Notes under the pieces: model-generated
Told to the model about the DNA's origin: nothing
Database searches by the model: none
What the model saw: only the letters and a program-made list of their open reading frames with translations
Part shown: piece after piece, positions 1 to 5,815 of the stretch
Layout of the letters: each line of letters starts with the position of its first letter
How positions within the stretch are numbered: position 1 is the stretch's first letter
Translations under genes and position numbers: made by a program
Assembly: GCA_016463365.1 (NCBI GenBank)
Contig: JAEMRJ010000089.1
Span: forward strand, 1 to 10,002
Length of the DNA stretch: 10,002 nt
Direction: 5' to 3'
From: Thermoleophilaceae bacterium
GTDB lineage: Bacteria > Actinomycetota > Thermoleophilia > Solirubrobacterales > JACPNS01

Positions 1-50
<50 letters not shown>

Positions 51-61
51 ACGGTCCTTTC

Positions 62-89
62 AACTTAGCAAACATCGCGCATTTTGCAA
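62..89 (-). promoter_or_regulatory. Putative promoter of the initiator tRNA gene
   Basis: Read on the minus strand there is a -35-like TTGCAA (89-84), a 16-base spacer, and a -10-like TAAGTT (67-62), about 11 bases before the tRNA 5' end at base 50. Each hexamer matches the sigma-70 type consensus at about four of six positions. The spacing and distance to the mature tRNA are right for a stable-RNA promoter. It also argues against the far-upstream starts (91 or 103) of the divergent hydrolase gene, which would lie almost on top of this promoter. Confidence 0.5.
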
Positions 90-186
90 CTTGGGGCACC
101 CGATGTCACCAGCTCTGCTCAGTACTGAAACCAAACAATTACACAAAGATCACACCTGCAATTGGGTGATCAATAACGATGGTCGC

Positions 187-1338
187 ATGACAACCACCGC
201 GCCCGATCTCAACCCAACTTCGGGCCGTCACCTCGTGCGGACGGCTCTGCTCATTTCGATTTTCAGCCTTGCTCTTTCGCTCAGCGCAGTGGTGTTCGCG
301 CCGCTTGCCAAGGCCGATCCGCGAGGCGCGCCGCCAGCGGTTGAATCGCTTCCGACTTATCTTCCCCATGGCCGCCCCAGCACTTTCACGTCAATTGGCG
401 ATTCGTACACAGCCGGACTTGGGATCAAGGACAAGGTCGGATCGGGGTCCAACCCTTGGGCGTCGCTCTACTGCGGCCAGTCTACGAATAACTTTCCCCG
501 CCTGGTCGGCGCGGATTTCGGAACCCGTTACCCCGGACCGCCCGTCACGGTCAAAGACGCCAGCTGCAAGAGCGTGACAACCGACCAACTTCTTGCCCCA
601 GACCCCACCACCGGCAACCAGCCGCAGCTCGATGCGGTGGCTGCCGACGATCCTCTGACACCCACGGTGGACGAAACCACCGACCTCGTGACGATCAGCC
701 TGGGTATCAACGACATCGGCCTGATCGGGCACATGAACCGTTGCGCCAAGTACATGGAGGATCTGACCAAGACCCCGCCGGCCACGAATCAACCGTGCAA
801 AGACCTCGACACCAACAACTACTACTTCCCGAGCCAGGCGACGATTGACGCCCTCGCCGATGAAGTGGCCTGGAACATCGCTGATGTCCGGACGAAGGCT
901 CCCGGGGCACGCATTCTCGTCGTCGGCTACCAGCCGGTCATGCCGACGATCACGCTGGCCGAGGCTGAGTTGCAGCCGGTGCCCACCTACCTCTGTCCCG
1001 ACGCAACGGTCAAGGGCGTCACGCGCAACACACTGAAAATCAGGTCGGGCGACATGGCCGAGTACCGCAGGCTTGAGGTCGAGCTCAACAACATCCTTCG
1101 GGATCAGGCCGTGCGCTACGGCGGGGTTTTCCCGGTCGATCGTGGCGTTCGTTTCGTCGACATTCTCGGCGAGCAGTACTCCGCAGGGCACGACGTTTGT
1201 AAGCCGCAGGGAACGCGTTGGATCGAACCGCGCTTCGGGTATGACGGCGCCAGCTCAATCGCGATGCACCCCAACGCCGCCGGGCACCAGAACGCGCGGC
1301 GTGTGATTCAGCACTTCATCCCGAAATCAATCTGGTAG
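187..1338 (+). CDS. Secreted SGNH/GDSL-family hydrolase (esterase/lipase-like)
   Basis: Predicted exported serine ester hydrolase of 383 residues; the substrate cannot be told. From the ATG at 187 a Sec-type signal peptide is visible: an arginine-containing n-region, a hydrophobic core at about residues 19-37, and an AKA site at 41-43 followed by DP. Block I is GDSY (71-74, nucleophile Ser73). Block III is GIND (173-176, oxyanion Asn175). Block V is HPNAAGH, with catalytic His361. Block II, at 126-130, reads S-C-K-S-V where many relatives have S-C-S-G-A, so the usual oxyanion glycine is missing. No Asp lies three residues before the His (Ile358 is there), which fits the Ser-His dyad type known from Streptomyces scabies esterase. 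Six cysteines (96, 127, 186, 204, 270, 338) could form three disulfides. The frame stays open to a TTG at 91 and an ATG at 103, but those starts add an unnatural 28-32 residue leader before the signal peptide. No strong ribosome site is seen. Confidence 0.85.
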   Translation: MTTTAPDLNPTSGRHLVRTALLISIFSLALSLSAVVFAPLAKADPRGAPPAVESLPTYLPHGRPSTFTSIGDSYTAGLGIKDKVGSGSNPWASLYCGQSTNNFPRLVGADFGTRYPGPPVTVKDASCKSVTTDQLLAPDPTTGNQPQLDAVAADDPLTPTVDETTDLVTISLGINDIGLIGHMNRCAKYMEDLTKTPPATNQPCKDLDTNNYYFPSQATIDALADEVAWNIADVRTKAPGARILVVGYQPVMPTITLAEAELQPVPTYLCPDATVKGVTRNTLKIRSGDMAEYRRLEVELNNILRDQAVRYGGVFPVDRGVRFVDILGEQYSAGHDVCKPQGTRWIEPRFGYDGASSIAMHPNAAGHQNARRVIQHFIPKSIW

Positions 1339-1363
1339 GAACTTTGGCCACTGTCCGGACGAA

Positions 1364-1391
1364 GAAGACGCCCTCAATCGAGGGCGTCTTC
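1364..1391 (+). terminator. Strong hairpin after the SGNH hydrolase gene
   Basis: A perfect 12-bp stem, GAAGACGCCCTC (1364-1375) paired with GAGGGCGTCTTC (1380-1391), closes on the four-base loop AATC. It starts 25 bases after the stop codon at 1338. No run of T follows (the next bases are GCGTCGCCCC), so it is the tail-less hairpin type often proposed as a terminator or mRNA 3' stabiliser in high-GC actinobacteria. It separates the hydrolase from the cytochrome gene. Confidence 0.75.
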
Positions 1392-1589
1392 GCGTCGCCC
1401 CGGAAAAGTTGCTGTCAGGGAGTCGGAAATCGACAATTTCTCCTCTCGTCAGCTTGAGCGAACTCGCTCGCAAGCAGTGCTTTGCACCGGCGCAGAAGCG
1501 AAACTCGATCGGCGAATGTCCAACCGCCTTCCCGGTTGGATAGATTTAGCCCCGATCACGACCCCCGACCCGCGAAGAGTTACCGCCAA
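1392..1589 (+). other. Leader region upstream of the cytochrome lipoprotein gene
   Basis: This stretch carries no convincing gene of its own, although the downstream frame remains open back to a TTG at 1482. It holds several self-complementary segments: GAGCG/CGCTC (1456-1460 with 1465-1469), GTGC/GCAC (1477-1480 with 1484-1487), and the larger nested element at 1507-1557. A TAGATT at 1541-1546 could be a -10 box, but no good -35 lies at the right distance. A weak GAAGAG (1573-1578) sits 11 bases before the ATG at 1590. I see no known riboswitch family here. Confidence 0.4.
1507..1557 (+). repeat. Nested inverted repeat (foldable leader element)
   Basis: An outer 6-bp stem, GATCGG (1507-1512) with CCGATC (1552-1557), encloses an inner 8-bp stem, TCCAACCG (1519-1526) with CGGTTGGA (1533-1540), closed by the six-base loop CCTTCC. 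The strands of the internal loop are CGAATG and TAGATTTAGCC. It ends 32 bases before the chosen start of the cytochrome gene. It could be a structured RNA leader or a DNA operator; neither is shown. The pairing is read directly from the sequence, while the function is unknown. Confidence 0.45.
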
Positions 1590-2921
1590 ATGCACTCGAA
1601 CAACGGCCGTTCAGCAAACTCCCTTTACCCGCTCGCAGCCACTGCGCTGATCGTCTTCTCGGCGTTCGTGCTGAGCGCGTGCACGACTGGCACCCCGGCC
1701 AACACCTGGGTCAGCCCGAATCAGAACGAGCAGAACACCCGCTATGTCGGCGGCCGGATCACGACCAAGACAGTTGACATCCTCGGCGTCGGCTGGACCG
1801 CTGACATCGAGACCAAAGCAGGATTTGGCCAGTCAGCGCCGTCGCCCTACATCACGCCGCGCAACGTGTTCCTACAGACGCCCTCGGGTCGCATCAAGGC
1901 CGTCAACCTCGTCACCGGAGACCCGGCACCGGGCGCGACCATCGCTGCCAATGCCGTGCTGCGCCCAACCTGGCTCTCGCGCCTGAAGGCTGGCGCGCTA
2001 CGCCAGATCAAGTCTCCGATCTCACCGATTCTCACCACCGGCGACGACGACGCTCCGATCGTCATCGGCGCATCGGGCTCGAAGGTCGTCGCGCTCAGCA
2101 CCGCCGATGCGGATGCAGGCTGGAGCAGGTCGATTGAAGCTGTCGGGAGCACGACGCCAAAGGTGATCTCAAACATGGCGGCCGCGCATGGCAACGTCTA
2201 CGTCCCGGTGGCAAACGTGCCCAAGGACCTCGCCTCACTCGACGGCGAGCAGCTCTCCAACAAGCTCCAGGGCAAGTCCAGCAACAACGGACAGCTCGTC
2301 GCGATCAGCCGCGACGACGGCAAGGTCAGCTGGAAGAAGAACCTGGCCTCTGTGCCGCTCGGCGCAGCAACGGTAGTCAACAACATCGTCTTCACCAGCA
2401 CGCTTGACGGACACGTCTACGGATTTGATGCCAGCAGCGGCGACGAAGTCTTCGAATCAAAGCTTCCCGCCGGAGCGGTCTCACCGATGGCCGCATTCGA
2501 CGGAACGCTGATCGTCCCGGCGAGCTTCGTCAGCCGCAAGGGTCAAAAAGCCCAGGTCGTCGCATTCACGATCGGCGGACTTGGCGAGATCGGCGGCGCT
2601 GAGGCGCCAAAGGTCAAGGCCCAGGCAGAAGAGAAAGTCGCTGAATCGGCCGAGGGCACGCAGGCTGAAGGCGGCGAAGCTGCCGCCACCACGGATGCCG
2701 CAGCGCTCTTCACCGCGAACTGCGCCGGCTGCCACGTGCTGACCGCTGCCAACGCGACCGGCAACGTCGGCCCGAATCTCGACAACACCAAGCTCGATCA
2801 GGCGGCTCTCGTCAAACAGATCCAGAACGGTGCCGGCGCGATGCCGGCATTCAAGGGCACACTCACACCTGAAGAGATCGAAGAGCTCGCCAAGTACGTC
2901 GCTTCAGCCGCCGGCCAGTAA
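1590..2921 (+). CDS. Lipoprotein: PQQ-type beta-propeller fused to a C-terminal cytochrome c
   Basis: Predicted cell-surface redox lipoprotein of 443 residues. A signal peptide with lipobox LSAC (28-31) places the lipidated cysteine at 31. The middle part has propeller-blade signatures of the form G-x-V-x-A-x-x-x-x-x-G, at about 99-114 (GRIKAVNLVTGD), 162-181, 233-251 (GQLVAISRDDGKVSW) and 273-291 (GHVYGFDASSGDEVF). These resemble PQQ-dehydrogenase/BamB-like repeats, although fewer blades than the usual seven or eight are obvious. An Ala/Glu-rich linker (about 335-368) leads to a class I cytochrome c domain: haem motif CAGCH (378-382) and a likely distal ligand Met418 in GAGAMPAF. It probably carries electrons at the outer face of the membrane. 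Whether the propeller binds PQQ or only serves as a scaffold cannot be told. The start at 1590 was chosen because it gives a normal 30-residue signal; the TTG at 1482 would add 36 arginine- and proline-rich residues. Confidence 0.85.
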   Translation: MHSNNGRSANSLYPLAATALIVFSAFVLSACTTGTPANTWVSPNQNEQNTRYVGGRITTKTVDILGVGWTADIETKAGFGQSAPSPYITPRNVFLQTPSGRIKAVNLVTGDPAPGATIAANAVLRPTWLSRLKAGALRQIKSPISPILTTGDDDAPIVIGASGSKVVALSTADADAGWSRSIEAVGSTTPKVISNMAAAHGNVYVPVANVPKDLASLDGEQLSNKLQGKSSNNGQLVAISRDDGKVSWKKNLASVPLGAATVVNNIVFTSTLDGHVYGFDASSGDEVFESKLPAGAVSPMAAFDGTLIVPASFVSRKGQKAQVVAFTIGGLGEIGGAEAPKVKAQAEEKVAESAEGTQAEGGEAAATTDAAALFTANCAGCHVLTAANATGNVGPNLDNTKLDQAALVKQIQNGAGAMPAFKGTLTPEEIEELAKYVASAAGQ

Positions 2922-2926
2922 CTCGC

Positions 2927-3538
2927 TCATGTGCGCGCCGCCCTGACGATTGAAGGGATGCGCGCGATCGTCCGGGGCAGGTCGCGGCGCGACTTGTCCA
3001 GCGCGCGCTGGATCCGCTCGCCAAGCCTGTCCGAATGAAGCGGTCGGCCGTGGCCGGGGAGCAGGTGGCGGACGTCTTTGTACGGGCGCAGCGCGCCGGG
3101 CGGAGTCATGCGAAGCGCCGGGTGCACGGAAATGCCGGTGTCAGCGACGGCAAGGGCTTTGCTGGTCCCGATCGCCTCGGCAACAAGAAGGATCTTGTGT
3201 TCAGCCCACCACAGGCCGACTTCACGCCAGATCCGGCGATCAATCACCTTGAACGGCGCAAACGGCGCTTCAGGCAACTCCGTAGGTAGCTGGATGTGCG
3301 GGACGTTCAAGCGTCCAGCGATCTCGGCGCTGTCGCGATTGTGGCGATCGAGCAGCTGAATCACGCCCGCCGGTTCATTGCTGCCGATCGCGCGCTCGAC
3401 GTCGCCCTTAGAGTCCACGGGATCGATCAGCCAGACGCGGCCATCGTGCACGAGCGCGTGCGATCCGCGCTCCATTGATTCGACCTGCGTCCAGCTGGAG
3501 CCGAACTCGAACTGCTCAAACTTTGCAGTCGTGCTCAT
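2927..3538 (-). CDS. Metallo-beta-lactamase-fold-like protein with degenerate metal site
   Basis: Small soluble protein of 203 residues; the family assignment is tentative. The order of elements follows the metallo-beta-lactamase fold. VWLIDPVD (35-42) is the early strand-Asp segment. LLDRHNRDS (62-70) sits where HxHxDH is expected. VADTG (131-135) matches the bridging-Asp strand. LLPGHGRP (159-166) matches the late metal histidine before a helix. In the first motif the pattern is D64-x-H66-x-x-D69, so at least two of the usual metal ligands are absent, while Asp133 and His163 remain. It may be inactive, bind one metal, or be a binding protein. No signal peptide or membrane helix is seen. The gene lies 25 bases downstream of the SHOCT membrane protein gene, so the two are probably co-transcribed. 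Its stop is 5 bases from the stop of the convergent cytochrome gene. A weak GGAG lies about 12 bases before the ATG. Confidence 0.7.
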   Translation of the reverse strand: MSTTAKFEQFEFGSSWTQVESMERGSHALVHDGRVWLIDPVDSKGDVERAIGSNEPAGVIQLLDRHNRDSAEIAGRLNVPHIQLPTELPEAPFAPFKVIDRRIWREVGLWWAEHKILLVAEAIGTSKALAVADTGISVHPALRMTPPGALRPYKDVRHLLPGHGRPLHSDRLGERIQRALDKSRRDLPRTIARIPSIVRAART

Positions 3539-3563
3539 GGCCGAAACCGAGCTCCGGGCGGAG

Positions 3564-4994
3564 CTACTGGTCCAGCAGTTTCTTCTTCGCTGCCGCGTAC
3601 TCCTCGTCGGTTAGCGACCCGCTCTTGTGCAGGTCGCTCAGGCGCTCGAGTTCTGCCACTTCGGTCGGCACGGCAGACACTTCCGTCGTCGTGTCCTGTC
3701 CGCTGCGGAAGCTCGGCATCTCTGTCTTGCTTGCCTGTTCCTTGACGAATCCGGTGGCTGAGCCCCACTGGTTCTTGATCCAGTCCCCGGCCGCGCCGAA
3801 GTCTGCAGGCTCCGCATCCGGGAATTCCTGGCGCGTGATGTGCACAAGCGCAATGAAGCCGGCAACAGCCAGTGCGATGTTGAGCGTCAGTCCGACCTCG
3901 GTTCGAAATCCGTTGACCGGAACAAGCCAGAGCGCCAGCAGGAAGAGCAGGACGGCCGTCGCGATCGAGAGCCCCAGGTAGTCGCGGAAATACGGCGCCA
4001 GGAACTGGCGCACCGCAATCGCCCACTTGTACGGCCCGGCGAGCATCGCGGCCAGCAGCACCAGAATCCCCGTGAACAGCAACGACCCGGCCATGCGGTT
4101 CAGAACCTCGATGGAGATGTTGTAGATGTCAGTGACGGCAGGCACGACAGAGCTTGTCTGTGCCAGCGAGTCAACGACCGGGCCGCGGGCCAGCGAACTC
4201 GTGATCAGAACGAGCAGCGCCACAACGACAAATGAAGTGCCCATCCAGATGACTGCGCGGCGCCGGCGTCCCTTGGCCAGCGAAATCGCCAGCACGTAGA
4301 GCAGCAGCGCAATTCCCGCGAACACCCAGCGCAGATCCTTGACGGTCGTGTAGATGTTCTGGATCGTTGCGAGGTCATCCGACTGGTAGATCACGAAGGT
4401 GGCTGCGCTGTCAGGAATCTTCTGGGTCAGCTCACCGCTCAGTCCGACCTTCTGCGCGACGTCTTCAAGAATTGATCGAGCGTTGACAGTCACTTCGCCG
4501 TTGGCCGTCGAGACGTTCTCGTTTCCGCCCTCGAGGATCGTGATCAGCTGCTCGTGCGAGAGCAGGTTGGCGTCTTTCCATGCCGCCTGCACGAGTGGCA
4601 GTTCAAGCGCCGATTTTGTGCCGCTGAGCGCGAGCGAGCGCAGGCCGCTGGTCGCGGGGCTTGCCAGAACGTCCCAGTCCTCAGGGAGCTGGTCCTTCAG
4701 CTCCTGCTCGACGTCCACGCTGGTGAAGAGCTGATCGACCAGGTAGTTGGCCAGCGCGCTCTGGACCGCAGGCTTGGCAAGCACCTCGGTGGAGGTCTCT
4801 GTCCACTGTTGCGAGTCCAGCAGCTGGCGGTTGGCCCAAAGAGTTATGAATGAGAGAAACAGTGCGAGGGACGCAAGCACCATGACGATGCCGAGACCCC
4901 ATCCGAGCTTGTACGGGGAGTATCCGGGACGCGTGTCTTCGGGCTCGGAACTTACAGGGGCGGAGGTTTCGGTTACGGCTTCGGAGTCGCTCAT
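3564..4994 (-). CDS. Six-helix membrane protein with extracellular domain and C-terminal SHOCT motif
   Basis: Uncharacterised membrane protein of 476 residues, similar in layout to membrane proteins I recall from actinobacteria. A charged N-terminal tail (about 1-28) is followed by helix 1 at about 32-53, then a large polar domain (about 60-218). Further helices lie at about 222-240, 247-266, 303-320, 338-358 and 367-385, and then a cytoplasmic tail. The basic run KGRRRR just after helix 2 places that loop inside, so the 160-residue domain should face outside. The last 28 residues (LERLSDLHKSGSLTDEEYAA and what follows) match the SHOCT motif, a short helical hairpin found at the ends of many bacterial proteins and thought to mediate oligomerisation. 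Function is unknown. The chosen ATG at 4994 lies 7 bases after a TAGCAT box, fitting leaderless transcription; an in-frame ATG at 5003 would add three residues. Confidence 0.8.
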   Translation of the reverse strand: MSDSEAVTETSAPVSSEPEDTRPGYSPYKLGWGLGIVMVLASLALFLSFITLWANRQLLDSQQWTETSTEVLAKPAVQSALANYLVDQLFTSVDVEQELKDQLPEDWDVLASPATSGLRSLALSGTKSALELPLVQAAWKDANLLSHEQLITILEGGNENVSTANGEVTVNARSILEDVAQKVGLSGELTQKIPDSAATFVIYQSDDLATIQNIYTTVKDLRWVFAGIALLLYVLAISLAKGRRRRAVIWMGTSFVVVALLVLITSSLARGPVVDSLAQTSSVVPAVTDIYNISIEVLNRMAGSLLFTGILVLLAAMLAGPYKWAIAVRQFLAPYFRDYLGLSIATAVLLFLLALWLVPVNGFRTEVGLTLNIALAVAGFIALVHITRQEFPDAEPADFGAAGDWIKNQWGSATGFVKEQASKTEMPSFRSGQDTTTEVSAVPTEVAELERLSDLHKSGSLTDEEYAAAKKKLLDQ

Positions 4995-5032
4995 GCGGGC
5001 CATGCTACGACATGCGCCACAATTCCGTCCTC
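4995..5032. promoter_or_regulatory. Compact divergent promoter region with probable leaderless starts
   Basis: The SHOCT protein gene (minus) and the UlaG-like hydrolase gene (plus) diverge across only 38 bases with the chosen starts, or 8 bases with the longest ones. On the minus strand TAGCAT (5007-5002) ends 7 bases before the ATG at 4994. On the plus strand CACAAT (5018-5023) ends 9 bases before the ATG at 5033. Neither gene has a Shine-Dalgarno sequence here. This fits leaderless or near-leaderless transcripts, but no clear -35 boxes are seen and the -10 matches are about four of six. Confidence 0.35.
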
Positions 5033-5815
5033 ATGTCGCACTCCCAGATGCAGGTCAGTTTTGCCGGTCACTCAACCACGCTTGTGGAGCTGGACGGTGT
5101 GCGCGTCCTGAGCGACCCGCTTTTCCGCAGCTCGCTGTTGCACCTGCAACGTCACGCGCCGCTGGTGGACCTTGATCGCTACGGCAGTCCGGACATACTT
5201 CTGATCTCGCACAGCCACATGGATCACCTTGACAAGCGGTCATTGAAGCTCGTCGACAAATCAACCCGCGCGATCGTTCCGAGCGACTCGGCAAAGCTGA
5301 TGCGCGGGCTCGGCTTCAGGGACGTGACCGGTGTCAGCGACGGCGAGGAGATCGAGGCCTGCGGCCTGCGTGTTCGCGCCGTACACGCCGATCATCACGG
5401 CAGTCGGATGCCGTGGAATGCCGAGGCCGAGACCATCGGTTTCGTCGTGAGCGGCTCGCAGTCGTTCTACTACGCAGGCGATACGGACCTCTACGACGAG
5501 ATGGCAGGCCTTGGACCCGGGATCGATCTCGCGCTGATTCCGGTCTGGGGCTGGGGCCCGAAGCTTGGGATCGGTCACCTGGATCCGGCGCGCGCCGCGC
5601 AGGCCGTCGAACTGATCGGCCCGCGCGTGGCAGTACCTGTCCACTGGGGCGGCTACCTTCCGGCAGGAATGGCCAAGCGACGCCCAGACCTGCTTGTCGA
5701 CCCGCCTCGGCAGTTCCAACGGTTCGTCGAGGAGTCGCCGAAAACTGACGCCAGGGTTGAAGTGATCGCGCCGGGCGAAGAGATCTCGATCGAGAAACCA
5801 CAGGCAGCCGAGTGA
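5033..5815 (+). CDS. UlaG-like metallo-beta-lactamase-fold hydrolase
   Basis: Soluble metal-dependent hydrolase of 260 residues in the Lactamase_B_2 / UlaG-like group, whose known members act on phosphodiesters, lactones or phospholipids; the substrate here is unknown. The opening strand reads VSFAGHSTTLVEL, typical of the group. The metal motif HSHMDH is at 60-65, with further likely ligands in HADHHG (118-123), Asp150 in AGDTD, His182 in GHLDPARAA and His204 in VHWGGY. All expected metal-site elements are present, so it should be active, in contrast to the degenerate relative encoded nearby on the other strand. No signal peptide is seen. The start is uncertain: ATGs at 5012, 5033 and 5048 are all in frame. 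I chose 5033 because a -10-like box ends 9 bases before it. The stop overlaps the next start by GTGA, so this is the first gene of a three-gene operon. Confidence 0.85.
   Translation: MSHSQMQVSFAGHSTTLVELDGVRVLSDPLFRSSLLHLQRHAPLVDLDRYGSPDILLISHSHMDHLDKRSLKLVDKSTRAIVPSDSAKLMRGLGFRDVTGVSDGEEIEACGLRVRAVHADHHGSRMPWNAEAETIGFVVSGSQSFYYAGDTDLYDEMAGLGPGIDLALIPVWGWGPKLGIGHLDPARAAQAVELIGPRVAVPVHWGGYLPAGMAKRRPDLLVDPPRQFQRFVEESPKTDARVEVIAPGEEISIEKPQAAE

Noticed and set aside
391..1191. A 266-codon minus-strand frame opposite the SGNH hydrolase
   Set aside because: The plus strand carries clear SGNH motifs over the same bases. The minus-strand product has no family resemblance and only reflects codon bias.
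1482..1589. N-terminal extension of the cytochrome lipoprotein from the TTG at 1482
   Set aside because: It would place 36 Arg/Pro-rich residues before an otherwise normal lipoprotein signal peptide and would cover the foldable leader element.
3475..3981. A 168-codon plus-strand frame opposite the SHOCT membrane protein
   Set aside because: Its Ser/Ala-rich product lacks any motif, and it covers the C-terminal region of a well-supported gene on the other strand.
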